Part shown: positions 22,524 through 33,045 of the stretch, in pieces | Layout: each line of letters begins with the position of its first letter | How positions within the stretch are numbered: the stretch's first letter is position 1 | Assembly (NCBI GenBank): GCA_019925095.2 | Contig: CM034411.1 | Coordinates: 15,004,001-15,068,000 of the forward strand | Source of the DNA: Dendrolimus kikuchii | Lineage: Eukaryota > Arthropoda > Insecta > Lepidoptera > Lasiocampidae | DNA: 64,000 bases | Reading direction: 5' to 3' | Made by a program: the position numbers and the translations under genes | The notes under the pieces: model-generated | What the model saw: only the letters and a program-made list of their open reading frames with translations | The model's database searches: none | Told to the model about the DNA's origin: nothing

Positions 22524-22810
22524 GTCGATTGTAGCCTACAATACAACGGCGCCTGGCTTAAAGGCCTAGTTGCCAAGCCTTAAACATAAAAAAAAATCTC
22601 GCTGATGATAGTAAATATTTAGCTCAAATTTATGTAAATTTAATAATAATTTATTGAAAAGTAATTATTATAAGTATAACATGATGTTACAAAATTGTTG
22701 ATATTTTTTATAACAAATTATGCCGCAATTTTATAGCGGCTGTTAAAAAAAGTTGGGAGTTGAGTCGCACGTATTATCTATGGTTCGTATAGTTTTCTAA
22801 ATTTTTTAAG

Positions 22811-23028
22811 GAGTTTTTGGCGGGAACTGAAAGGGGACGTTGTGCTGTGCAGTTTTATTTTCTAAAAATGTGTAAAATTACTCTAAAATGAACAATAGTT
22901 ACAACTATCCTAAGATATCCTACAGGATATCGATAGTTTTTGAGTAGTAATGATGTGTTTTTGTGAGAAATGTGAACTGTATAGTCAAAAGTGGCCTTTC
23001 AAGTTGTCACAAGAACTCCGTTGAATGA
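22811..23028 (-). repeat. M repeat, copy 4
   Basis: From GAGTTTTTGGCGGGAACTGA to AAGAACTCCGTTGAATG, minus orientation, ending 117 bp before the first recognised TGF-beta exon. Confidence 0.7.
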
Positions 23029-23144
23029 AAGAAAGAATGTAAGAACTCCGTTCAGCTGTGCTACACATAGGTTTAAGCGTACTTTCAGAATATGAGAAAT
23101 AAAAAAATGTTTTTCACATAGATACTTATGTTTTTTCGTTTCAG

Positions 23145-23251
23145 GTGAATGTCTGACATCAGGGAGGTATCCCTTCAAATGCCTGCAGTTCGAATTACCG
23201 CCAGACGTCGAGCCAGAGGAGGTAGCTGTGGTGGAATTATGGTTTTATAAG
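23145..23251 (+). CDS. Activin-type TGF-beta ligand: propeptide exon 1 of 4 seen
   Basis: The acceptor TTTTTTCGTTTCAG precedes it and GTTTGTTG follows as donor. 107 nt: two bases of a split codon, then 35 codons (ECLTSGRYPFKCLQFELPPD...WFYK), ending in phase 0. The FELP...VAVVELWFYK block is the beta-strand-rich latency-associated propeptide of TGF-beta family ligands, which folds against the mature dimer in the secretory pathway before furin-type cleavage. Upstream exon(s) with signal peptide and the first part of the propeptide are not securely located. The four exons join without frame breaks. Insect candidates are Activin-beta or dawdle orthologues; I cannot choose between them without alignment. 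Confidence 0.85.
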
Positions 23252-23342
23252 GTTTGTTGTTTTAAATTATGACTTAAAAATAAACTACAAACTATACAAT
23301 ATAAATACTAAAACTAAATAAAAAAGGGGGAAAATATCTAAA

Positions 23343-23480
23343 GATAAGTTATTGGTCCCAAACCACTGTCACTTACAGGGAACGTTGCCAGAAGGCTGGC
23401 GGCGTTGCCACGTTGTATAGCAATGCTTAATCTTTGAGCGAAATAGACGCCAGCCTTCTGTACGCGTGTGACGTCTACTT
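23343..23480 (-). pseudogene. RPDG-type retroelement, C-terminal scrap
   Basis: The minus strand encodes QKAGVYFAQR...QRGNAAS followed by the element 3' end (TGGTCCCAAACCACTG in + sequence). It lies in the first TGF-beta intron seen. Confidence 0.6.
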
Positions 23481-23755
23481 TAATTTAATTATGACTTAAA
23501 TTCTTATGAATAACAAAAGACAATTTTACATCATAAAAGAGATGGTGTCTATTTGTTATTTTGAACATTAATGAATAATGCAATTAATTGTATCAAATAA
23601 ATATAGTAGGTCGTATTGAAAAAAATAATGCTCAAAATTAACCTGAAGAGATACATTTTCAAGAAAGTATATCCCAACTGGCTTTAGAATTAGGTACTAC
23701 TGTATGTATAATTATTACATTAAAAAATATTCAGTGCTTTCACGACTAGGGATGC

Positions 23756-24443
23756 GTTCCTTTAGTATCTCACAACGCCCCAAATGCTCCGTCTGCCGTT
23801 CCACAAGGCGACCGCGGTCCTTATGTTTGTGGCGAAAACGTCACTAATGACGTCATCATTTTCGATCACACAGCGCTCACAACGACCCATGTCAAGAGGT
23901 GGGTCGAAGTGGGCGTTGACCGCAGAGCATTAATTCTCTCTATCTCTTGACATTATAAAAGGCGCGATTTTCAAATCAACCAATGATATTTGTGTATTTC
24001 GTCGTTTATGACATCAATGCCCCATAATCTGTTCCACTAGAGTTTATGATTGTAACGTCTGCAAGCAAGTGGAACGGGAAAAATCGCGGTCGTGAACGTG
24101 GTTGTTGTCAGTCCCTTCTGGAACGTAAGCTTAGTACACTGCCGCCATTTTATTTGATAGCAAAGGAACAAATCCATACTATATATGCTACGTTCCATTA
24201 GGGACTCACAACGACCACGTTTACGACCGCGATTTTACCCGTTCCACGTGCTTGCCAGCGTTACAATCGTAATCCGAAGTGGAACGGCTATTCGACCAAC
24301 CTCTTGACATGGGTCGTTGTAAGCGTTATGTGATCGAAAATGACGACGTCATTAGTGACGTTTTCGCCACGTCAACAACGACCGCGGTCGCCTTGTGGAA
24401 CGGCTAACGGAGCATTTTGGGCGTTGTGAGCTACTATTGGAAC
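23756..24443. mobile_element. 688-bp inverted-repeat element, composite
   Basis: Outer arms of ~150 bp: GTTCCTTTAGTATCTCACAA on the left and the complement of TTGTGAGCTACTATTGGAAC on the right, continuing through GCGAAAACGTCACTAATGACGTC on both arms. The centre holds a second, nested pair (AAGTGGAACGGG... at ~24070 against CCCGTTCCACGTGC at ~24240). A single-unit relative sits at 58575-58735. No coding frame. Confidence 0.72.
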
Positions 24444-24714
24444 ACCTTGATAGTCAAATATAATAATTATTACTGTTATCAATTAAAGACCTTAAATTTA
24501 CAGCTAAATTGATTGTAATTCTACAAATGTTATCTTGTTGTAAGATAGACAATTATGGAAAAGAGGAGAAGTCACTCTTTACTAAAACATAAAAATAGAG
24601 AAATGCTACTTCTTTGGGATATATAGTTCATTACCACTATAAGTAAGTTTTATCTTTCTATCCCTTTCGTTTTGGTTTCAATAAAGAGTGTAACGCATGC
24701 TCCACTTAGGCAGT

Positions 24715-24868
24715 TCTCTGAGCTAATCTGCATATTGTCACAATTACCACGTGCTAACAACGGGAAGAGAAACATCGTGATGCAACCTGCACATCGAGAT
24801 AACCGATGCGTCAAACCTGCCAAACCGCCTTGGCCAAGCGTGGCGGGTATACTCTCTGTTCCCCTATA
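24715..24868 (+). mobile_element. SINE-B body fragment
   Basis: Plus orientation: CACAATTACCACGTGCTAAC through GGCGGGTATACTCTCTGTTC. It abuts SINE-C. Confidence 0.65.
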
Positions 24869-25103
24869 ATGGCGGCCTCTGTGGTTGAGCGAGCTAAGCC
24901 TTTGCCGGCATACCTCCCTACAACGCAGAGGTTCCGGGTTCGATTCCTGGTATAGTAAATTTCGGAAACGTATTTTCTCAGTTATTTACTATGGTCTGGG
25001 TGTCTGGGATCGGCCCCAGAGTAGTCCGTTGTATATTACCTATAACACAAGCGTAACTTGCTTAATTTGGGGATATACAATATGTGTGTTTGTCTGCCGA
25101 TTA
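24869..25103 (+). mobile_element. SINE-C, tRNA-derived, full length
   Basis: The head is GGCCTCTGTGGTTGAGCGAG with A-box TGGTTGAGCGA, and the B-box is GGTTCGATTCC. A ~150-bp body ends GTTTGTCTGCCGA and a (TTA)n tail. Copies at 48540-48775 (minus) and 52692-52922 (plus). In the first TGF-beta intron seen. Confidence 0.85.
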
Positions 25104-25276
25104 TTATTATTATTATTAATGGGAGGCCCGAGGCCAGCAGTGGAACATTAATGGGCTCTTATTATATATATAAAAAGTGTGACCTCTTCTTCTGTGACCA
25201 CGTTCTTGAAGCCTGGAAGACATAGTCTCGGTCATATGCTAGACGGTATTTTTCTTATCTGTTTTAACACTTCCAG

Positions 25277-25495
25277 GAACGTGATCCCTTTGACGAATAC
25301 AACCAGACCTTCGTGATATCAGAAGCAGCTCATTGGGATAGCCAGCAGCAGTTCAAGAAGACGAAGCCCATCGCCATTAAGGAGACAGACGTGGGAGAGG
25401 GATGGGTGAGGGTAGAGCTGGCGTGGGCGGTGCGCGTCTGGCTTGAAGGCATGGAGAGACTCCACACCCTACACGTGGCTTGTAGGACTTGCCAG
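25277..25495 (+). CDS. Activin-type TGF-beta ligand: propeptide exon 2 of 4 seen
   Basis: Acceptor TTAACACTTCCAG, donor GTGAATAT. Exactly 73 codons, phase 0 at both ends (ERDPFDEYNQTF...HVACRTCQ). It continues the propeptide; GWVRVELAWAVRVWLE resembles the conserved propeptide strand of activin/myostatin-type ligands. A CRTC pair close to the exon end is a possible propeptide disulphide. One NQT sequon is present. Confidence 0.85.
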
Positions 25496-25573
25496 GTGAA
25501 TATAGGATAGGTACTTGTTTATTGTATAAGAACAGCAGACTGGCGATACACCTGGTGGCTAGTGGTTACCGTT

Positions 25574-26200
25574 TAAGTACTTGGGATCTGTACTCAGTGC
25601 GTCCGGGGATATCGACCACGACGTCAAGGCCCGTATCACAGCAGCTTGGGCCAAGTGGCGTGAGGTGACAGGTGTCATTTGTGACCCCAAAATGCCGGTT
25701 AAATTAAAAGGACAGGTCTATAAATCCATCATTAGACCTGTCCTTTTGTATGGCAGTGAAGCGTGGCCTGTACTTGAGCGACACAAGCAAGGACTGCGTG
25801 TCACGGAGATGAATATGCTGCGATGGATGTGTGGAGTGACGCGGAAAGACCGGGTCAGGAACTCCCGCATCCGCGGCAGTCTTCATGTCCGTGACATAGC
25901 AGACAAACTGCAAGAGTGTCGCTTACGCTGGTACGGCCACGTTTTACGGAGACCGGCTAATTATGTGGGGAACAAATGTCTAGCCATGCCGCCACCGCCA
26001 GGTCCCGGTCGAAGTGGAAGGCCCAAGAAATGTTGGCTTGACGTTGTGAAGGATGACATGCGTACCAATGGTCTCAAAACGGGGGATGCAGAAGACCGCG
26101 CGAAGTGGAGTAGAAAAAGTAGGAAAGCGGACCCTGGGCGTCGGAGTGAACGCTCCGAACGCAACCGGGATTTAACGCTCGGATGATGATGATGATGATG
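25574..26200 (+). mobile_element. RTE-like LINE (family 2), 3' part with (GAT)n tail
   Basis: Open frame 25581-26186 (201 codons) has YGSEAW, MLRWMCGVTRKDRVRN and LRWYGHVLRR blocks of RTE-type C-termini, then GRPKKCWLDVVKDDM. It ends in a GATGATGATGATG tail. It is inserted in the intron between propeptide exon 2 and the mature-domain exon. Flanking direct repeats of 61 bp (25513-25573 and 26201-26261; three mismatches) look like an unusually long TSD. Confidence 0.85.
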
Positions 26201-26478
26201 ACTTGTTTATTGTATAAGAACAGCAGACTGGCGTTACACCTGGTGGTAAGTGGTTACCGTTCCCCAGGGTCGTTTCTACCCAGGGGTGCAAGGAGTGCGT
26301 GGCACTCGAGCGCAAGGTCCTAGGGGGCGCAAGTCAGTTGATTCCCGAGAGTTCGTTTTTAAGTTCCAAGTATCGGAAACCTAAAAATAAAAATCAAATC
26401 AAATCATATTCAATACACCTGAGAACTTATTACTCAGCTGGCCTTTCATAGCATCGCAATATAAAATTACTTAATCTA

Positions 26479-26685
26479 TCTTAATATATATAAATTACGT
26501 GACACGTTGTTTGTCCGCGATGGACTCCTAAACTACTTGACCGATTTTAATCAAATTTGCACACCGTGTGCAGTTTGATCCGACTTGAAAGATAGGATAG
26601 TTATATTGGACCCAATAGGTGGCGCTGCAATCGGGTTCTAAATTTTATTTCTTCAGGGCAGAACAACGTCTGCCGGGACAGCTAG
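26479..26685 (+). mobile_element. Helitron-like element
   Basis: It starts TCTTAATATATATAAATTA after A and ends GGGACAGCTAG before T. It shares CTGCCGGGACAGCTA with the minus-strand copy at 31033-31241. Confidence 0.7.
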
Positions 26686-26840
26686 TCTCTATATAATATT
26701 TAATTTGGTGCCTTATAAATCTTTTATTTTATTTAAACAATACAACAGAATATCTTCTTAATTACTTCTCATTTAAATAGTCTTGGACGCTATAATAGGA
26801 TTTTTTATGTCAACCACTCGAAAACGATTATTTGTTACAG

Positions 26841-27116
26841 TCTCGTCGTGCGCCGCTATCTTTCCACGAGAAACACAGGCCATTCTTGGTCCTGTACACA
26901 AAGTATGCGGGCAAAAGGCGTCACGGGAGGGCCTTGGACTGCGGAGCAACCACCAGCGAATGCTGCAGAGAGTCCTTGTACATAGATTTCAAAGAGCTCG
27001 GATGGGCGGACTGGATCATCCAGCCGGCTGGTTACCATGCGTACTTTTGCAAGGGAAGCTGCGCTCCCATCTCTGCTGTGACCACGGTGGAGGCACATCA
27101 CCACGACTTTATTAGG
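26841..27116 (+). CDS. Activin-type TGF-beta ligand: cleavage site and mature N-terminal exon
   Basis: Acceptor TTTGTTACAG, donor GTATGTGT; 92 codons, phase 0. A basic KRRHGR at residues 25-30 of the exon is the likely furin-type cleavage site, giving a 114-residue mature chain with the next exon. The mature part begins ALDC, then SECCRE, GWADWIIQPAGYHAYFCKGSC. The extra N-terminal Cys and adjacent CC are characteristic of the activin/TGF-beta branch (nine mature cysteines) as against the seven of most BMPs. The ligand would be secreted as a disulphide dimer acting through type I/II receptor kinases. Confidence 0.93.
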
Positions 27117-27208
27117 GTATGTGTTGGGTTGAGTCTTCGTATATCTACCTACAATATACAATACTATATACACCTTTACTATATATACCTTTATTATATT
27201 AAGTCTTA

Positions 27209-27519
27209 TCCGTGCAGGAACGGAGAAAGAATACAATTTCCTGCGGCCGGGCGGCCTGTCGTAAGAGGCGACTTAACAACCCACAGCCAGGTGGTAGGGC
27301 ATTTGCCCGATTGGATGGCTACCACTCTTGGTCTAAAGTATGTCGCCATAACAACCTTGAGTTGTGTTCCGGCATTAGTGACCAGGTTCCAGTCCCCCTT
27401 AAGAGAGCAGCAGCGCATTTGTAGCACCTTTGGTGTTGCAAATGTCCATAGGCGATGGTAACCGCTTTTCATCAAGTGGGCCGTCTGCCTGTCTGCTGAT
27501 CTCTTGCAATAAAAAAAAA
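27209..27519 (+). mobile_element. SINE-A copy, full length
   Basis: From TCCGTGCAGGAACGGAG to CTCTTGCAATAAAAAAAAA, in the last TGF-beta intron and in sense orientation to the gene. Confidence 0.85.
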
Positions 27520-28359
27520 GTTTATAAATGTTATAAATAAACTGCATACATTTATGTATACTAGTGGTCGCCCGTGCTTGAAATTCGACCATAATAAATA
27601 TTGTCAAAGACTATAGTTCTATAATCACAGATTTCGCCATGACTACACTGTTAATTTGATTTAAACAATAAACAAAGAGTATATATGCGTGTGTGTGACA
27701 AATACATAGTAGTGTGTGTAAGGTTTTTTTTTGTATTTTTTATGCGTAATTTAAAAAAAAAATATTAGTATTCATCGCTTCTTCTCTATATAAACTATAA
27801 GTGTGCGAAATTTCATACTCCTCTGTCCGCGGAATTTGCATAAAAAGGGGTACAAAGTTTTTGCTTCACGTATTAATATATGGACCTACTTATGCAAAAT
27901 GGAACCAACCCACATACTGAGAGTTCGGAAAAAAGGCGTTTTTATTAAAATTTTGCGTACAAAAAAATGTGTCTATATTTTGGTAAAAAAACATTTAGAA
28001 TATTGTATATTATATTTTCTCGTTATGATTTTTATTGAGTCGATAGAAGGTGCATTTTGAAAGTCTTCTGCATCCTTAACCCAATTTTGGCATGTTTGTG
28101 GATTGGTTCTGTTTTGCATAAATAGGTCCATATAGAAGGTTTAAGTTTCAGCGATAAATTGAATCTAGTAACATAGATCACAATAACTAGAATCGCTGGC
28201 CAATACGCAGAATTTAGACTATTAGACCAATCAACTGCTACTATAAAATAAAATAAAAACTTAAATAATGAAGAGTATTATTAATATTTAGAAATAAAAA
28301 TGTAGTCTAGATCGCTGTCGATGGCGAGCGTTCGTAAAATGCTGACCGCATTACACTTA
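27520..28359. other. Intronic AT-rich repeat debris
   Basis: ACTAGTGGTCGCCCGTG at 27559 looks like a Helitron-type 3' end on the minus strand, but I cannot place its 5' end. No exon seen. Confidence 0.4.
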
Positions 28360-28606
28360 TCTTATACTAATATATAAAGTTGAAGAGTTTGTTTATATGT
28401 TTGTTTGATTGAACACGCTAATCTCAGGAACTACTGGTCTGATTTGAAAAATTCTTTCAGTGTTAGATAGCCCGTTTATCGAGGAAGGCTATAGGCTATA
28501 TATCATCACGCTAAGACCAATAGGAGCGGCGCAGCAATGAAGAATGTTTCAAAATCGGGGGGTTTGAAAACAAATTCCACGCGGACGACGTCGCGGGCAC
28601 AGCTAG
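28360..28606 (+). mobile_element. Helitron-like element (H2)
   Basis: Starts TCTTATACTAATATATAA after A, ends GGCACAGCTAG before T; close relative of 991-1226. In the last TGF-beta intron. Confidence 0.72.
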
Positions 28607-28781
28607 TATTATATAAATGACGTCACATGTTAAGAGGAGAGGGGGTCGGCGAAGTGTGACATTGTATGACAAGATGTGGGAGGGGTCCTAAATTTCGTTC
28701 CCATCGCCTACAAACGTTTGCAATACCAGCAGCGAAGCAAAAGTGTTGCCAGCGTTTAGGGTGTGATAGAGGAGATGGTAT

Positions 28782-29076
28782 AGAAAGCATGGGATAAACG
28801 TCCCCCTGCTGGGCTCGGGCCTCCTACTATAGGGGAACCGACAGTATACCCGCCACGCTTGCCTAAGGCGGCTTGCCAAGTTTGACACATCCGTTATCTC
28901 GATGTGCAAGTTTCATCACGATGTTTTTTTTTCACCGCCGTTAGCGCGTGGTAATCGCAAAAAGATGCATATTAGGCCAGAAAAATTACCTAAGTGGTGC
29001 ATGCGTTCCGGTCAGGATTCGAACCCGCGCCCTTTGAGTGTAGGACGCGTGCGCTAGCCATTATGCTACCACGACT
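28782..29076 (-). mobile_element. SINE-B, tRNA-derived, near full length
   Basis: The minus-strand head GTCGTGGTAGCATAATGGCT has A-box TAGCATAATGG and B-box GGTTCGAATCC, followed by the body with CACATCGAGATAACGG-like and GGAGGCCCGAGCCC blocks. It is not a functional tRNA: there is no paired acceptor stem. Confidence 0.78.
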
Positions 29077-29377
29077 TATAACTTGGCGTTACACACGAAA
29101 AACGATTAGCTCAAGGACAACCGTTTCACGCCGATATTCTGTGAGAGCGTGGTATCGCAACGCCCAAGCCGGCACTAAGAGCTATAATCAAAATGATGAA
29201 TTTACCATGGCTCTGAAACGTCTGTTTCCGCGTAATCTTTGTTGTAGTTCTGTAGCAAAATAATAAAAACGTTGGTTGTTTGTGGAACTCTATGGAATCC
29301 TCGTTGTGTATGCACTGCTATTAACTTGCCAGATTTTTGGGGAGGTGTGTACAATTTCTTGTTTGTTTTGTCTTCAG

Positions 29378-29536
29378 AAATATTTCTACTCAGTGCCAGA
29401 GAGGATATCTGAGTTCAAGCCATGCTGCGCACCAACCACATTCAGCTCGCTGCATCTTCTTTATATAGACTCAACCAGCATTGTGACAAAGAAAACTTTG
29501 CCGAACATGGTGGTGGAATCCTGCGGGTGTATGTGA
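29378..29536 (+). CDS. Activin-type TGF-beta ligand: terminal exon
   Basis: Acceptor TTTTGTCTTCAG; 52 codons and a TGA. It encodes KPCCAPTTFSSLHLLYID and the end NMVVESCGCM, the CC and C-x-C half of the cystine knot. With the previous exon it completes the mature domain. An AATAAA about 113 nt after the stop (29649) is a possible poly(A) signal, though it lies in repeat-like sequence. Confidence 0.93.
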   Translation, partial: KYFYSVPERISEFKPCCAPTTFSSLHLLYIDSTSIVTKKTLPNMVVESCGCM

Positions 29537-29621
29537 TTTAATTATAAATATAGACAATAATTGATTATGATAGAATCTGATTGATTCTCTTATTTCTCAG
29601 AGCTCCGTAGTCATATCTTAA

Positions 29622-30413
29622 TAGACTTGTGCAAACCCGCTCACTAACAATAAAGGCGAGATAGCTCTTTCGCTCTGATGAGCTATATCACTCCTTTAGC
29701 TCTTTAGCTCATTTAGCTCAGTAGAGATATACAACTTCTCACTCTAGCGAGCCGTGTTGGTATGGTTACACGAACGGTAAAATTTTAGTTCTTATTGCCA
29801 TTTGTGTAAACAAAATATTTTTGATCTTACTTCCAAAGTAATAAAGATTATATAATATTTTTATGGAGTTTACTCCTTTAGAATCGGTTTTCGATGTCGA
29901 AATTTTATGACAATGAAATAATTAATTGCCTTGAAATATAAAATAAATAATTAAAAATAAAGTACATTAAGTAGCAAATCACTGCTAGCAGGGAGCGTGC
30001 CCAGAAGACTGGTTGTATTACCACGCTGTATGGTAATACTCATTTGAATATGAGCCAGCCTTCTGATCACGGCTAGTCCCAAAGAGTTTGTTCAGATGTC
30101 TTTAAAGAAACTCTTTGTTGATCGACCCCACGGGCTTAACGTTTCAACCCCAAACAGCACAAACATGTAATCTTTTCCTAACGTTATTGTATATTATTAT
30201 ATATCTTTATTGTTTTTTAAGTATTCTCAACTTTATTCTTATAAGCACAATAATCTATTTACTCTATACGTATTCATGACATGTGCTCTATGTCGGCAAC
30301 TGAGCCGTTTGAGCCGTTGAGCTATTTGTATAACTAACTGAGCGAATGAGGGACGAGTTTCATCATGAGAACTAGTTCATTTTTATCTCTCATTCGCGAG
30401 CTACCCAAGTCTA
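29622..30413. mobile_element. Possible hAT-like element with weak TIR
   Basis: Near-terminal AATAGACTTGTGCAAAC on the left and GCTACCCAAGTCTATACATT on the right are imperfect inverted repeats; repeated GAGCTA/TAGCTC words lie near both ends. It encloses an RPDG-element scrap (minus, about 29985-30075). The TSD is not clear. Confidence 0.42.
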
Positions 30414-30419
30414 TACATT

Positions 30420-31030
30420 AACTTTTCTTAAAATAGTATTACCCTTCGTCTACATAAAGTACGGTAGCAAGCAGAAGAACAAGAGAAGTGGGCAGCGCGA
30501 GTATGTAAACACAACGTAATACGTTGATTATTCCTCTTTTATTAAAATAAATTGTAAATAAATTTCTACTTAAGTTTAATTGTGATATTATAGATTTCCT
30601 TATGTTTAATAAAGTTTAATTTTAATTAAATATCGCAGGATTTTTTAAGATTACTTAACCTGCATCCATATCTGTATATGCTCGACTCGGTGTCCGTATA
30701 TAAATATTACTATACCATATTCATCTTAATATGAGACAAAGTGTAAACAAAGAAAAAAGTGTTTCCCAAACTTTATTCTTAATTACTTATTTAATTAAGG
30801 CCTCCTAGGCCTACTAATATCTCGTTTATTTGTTAAACAAAAGGGCAACAATCAACAAAGAACTAAAAACATAACATTAGGAGAAACTTAACAAAAACAA
30901 CAAAAGTAACAAGGGCAAAACAAGACGAGCGAAATTGTTCTAGAAACAACACTATCACATCAATGAGCTGATCGACTTTAAAAATCACACACATCTTTTT
31001 TACGCTTTTTAGCATGCAATGTTTATAATT
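30420..31030. other. No gene seen; AT-rich intergenic
   Basis: No long frame, recognised repeat or splice pattern. Confidence 0.4.
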
Positions 31031-31032
31031 TA

Positions 31033-31241
31033 TTAGCTGTCCCGGCAGACGTTGTTCTGCCCTGAAGAAATAAAATTTAGAACCCGATTCCAGCGCCACC
31101 TACCGGGTCCAAATGTAAGCTATCCCATCTTTCAAGTCGGATCAAACTGCACACGGTGTGCGAATTTGATTAAAATCGGTCAAGTAGTTTAGGAGTCCAT
31201 CGCGGACAAACAACGTGACACGCAATTTATATATATTAAGA
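31033..31241 (-). mobile_element. Helitron-like element
   Basis: The minus strand starts TCTTAATATATATAAATTG after A and ends GGGACAGCTAA before T (CTAA fits CTRR). Same family as 26479-26685. Confidence 0.7.
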
Positions 31242-31244
31242 TTT

Positions 31245-31917
31245 AAAATGAAAAAAAATAAAAGTCATTTTTGGTGGTCTAATTCGAAATAATGAAATAC
31301 GTATGGCATTACGGACCATTTCATCCAGAAGCGGACCAAAATTAAATGATATAAACTGGGACGCCGGCTTATAGTGTCCTGTAGCTTTAAAGTCGCGTTT
31401 GCTTGGCTTAATAACTTCAAAAAATGCAATGTCTTTGCAAACATAGCGCCCGTTTCATCCATTAACAATGCAAGTAAATTAAACAAGTATGTATGTTACA
31501 TTAAAATGCGTGCACATCTGTATAATTTGAGTCGTTTTTTGTAGGCTTGGTACCTAGAAAGGTTATTTGGTCTTCTTTAAAGTTACCGCGTTTCATTCAT
31601 AACTGAATCGACCTAATGATACGAGTAGGGATGCTGGCTTATAGATCGGTCACGTTTGTATCATTTAAATAGTTTTTTGCAATTTGTTAACTTGAAAAAT
31701 TTATCTAATATTTTGAAAGAAAGAAAATAATGTTTATTTAGAGTTATTTAAAATTATAAAATTATACATAAGCAGTTTAATAAAAGCCAAAAGTTAATTG
31801 ACTCTAAACAGCAAAGGCTGGTTGATAACAACCAATGCTAGTCTCCCGTTAATGCCAGGCAGTAAAGTCACCTTCACAAAAGAAAAAAATAACTAATGAA
31901 CATTTAATATTTTAATA
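31245..31917. other. No gene seen; AT-rich intergenic
   Basis: A 73-codon minus frame (31265-31486) has no recognisable domain. Nothing else is supported. Confidence 0.35.
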
Positions 31918-32336
31918 TCTATATATATAAAAGAAAGTCGTGTTAGTTACACTATTTATAACTCAAGAACGGCTGTTAAGATTTGGCTGAAAATTGGTTG
32001 GGAGGTAGCTTTTTATCCCGTTGAAACCGGTAGGTGGCGCTGGGATCGTGTTCTAGAATCCTCCTAATCACCGGGAGCGATTTTGGTGATTTTGTTTTTG
32101 TGTGTTTGAGTGGGTTCTCGGATGGTTTAGATTCGCAATTAGAACCGGTATGTGGCGCTGGGATCGGGTTCTAGAATCCGCCTAATCACCGGGAGCGATT
32201 TTGGTGATTTTGTTTTTGTGTGTTTGCATGGGTTCCCGGATGGTTTAAATCCACAATTGGAACCGTTAGGTGGCGCTGGGATCGGGTCCTAGATTTTTAT
32301 TTTTTCAGAGCAGGACAACGTCTGAAGGGCCGCTAG
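31918..32336 (+). mobile_element. Helitron-like element with internal tandem repeat
   Basis: It starts TCTATATATATAAAAGAAAG after A and ends GGGCCGCTAG before T. A ~125-bp unit containing GGTGATTTTGTTTTTGTGTG and GTGGCGCTGGGATCG is repeated two to three times inside. Confidence 0.7.
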
Positions 32337-32402
32337 TTATTTATAATTAGAACAACATGAATCTAAGAATAGACAAAAGATACGTATTATTAACAATTAA
32401 AT

Positions 32403-32695
32403 ATACATACATACATACATAACTTCACGCCAGTTCCCTTGCAGGGTAGGCACGAACAACAGAGCGCCATTCAGGCTTATTCTTACACACCTCACTTGCT
32501 TCTTTGACATTCATAGCTCTTGTCATGCACGCTCGTCTGTTCTTAAGGCTCCTGACATCACCTTCTGCTAGTACACGATCAATTTGATCATGGAAGGTGT
32601 GTCGTGGCCTTCCACGACTTCTGCATCCATCCACATTTGCATTGTATATCTGTTTAGTCATTCTTTCATCATGCATTCTTTTCACATGCCCGAAT
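32403..32695 (-). mobile_element. RTE family 1 copy
   Basis: Tail at the left, body to CACATGCCCGAA. No clear TSD. It forms a head-to-head pair with 32784-33045. Confidence 0.84.
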
Positions 32696-32783
32696 GAATG
32701 AAATGAAATGATTATAGAAATGTAAAAATAATAATAGGTACGTTACGTAGAAAAAGAAATAAAAATAAATAGAACTATAACTA

Positions 32784-33045
32784 TGATGAAAGAATGACTA
32801 AACAGATATACAATGCAAAAGTGGATGGATGCAGAAGTCGTGGAAGGCCACGACACACCTTCCATGATCAAATTGATCGTGTACTAGCGGAGGGTGATGT
32901 CAGGAGCCTTAAAAACAGACGAGTGTGCATGACAAGAGTTATGAATGTCAAAGAAGCAAATGAGGTGTGTAAGAATGGATCTAAATGGCGCTCTGTTGTT
33001 CGTGCCTACCCCGCAAGGGAACTGGCGTGAGGTTATGTATGTATG
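32784..33045 (+). mobile_element. RTE family 1 copy
   Basis: From TGATGAAAGAATGAC to the ATGT tail; shares the variants GCGGAGGGTGATG and GTGTGCATGAC with the copies at 18754 and 55229, suggesting a subfamily. Confidence 0.84.

Noticed and set aside
24869..24955. tRNA-like sequence with A and B boxes (also 28782, 48540, 52692)
   Set aside because: SINE heads: no paired acceptor stem or proper anticodon arm, and each is followed by a conserved SINE body.
26856..27236. 126-codon minus frame
   Set aside because: Shadow of the TGF-beta mature-domain exon plus SINE-A.
27212..27424. Conserved-looking QERRKNTISCGRAA... frames at many loci
   Set aside because: Translations of SINE-A; they occur wherever the repeat does, on both strands, with no start logic of their own.
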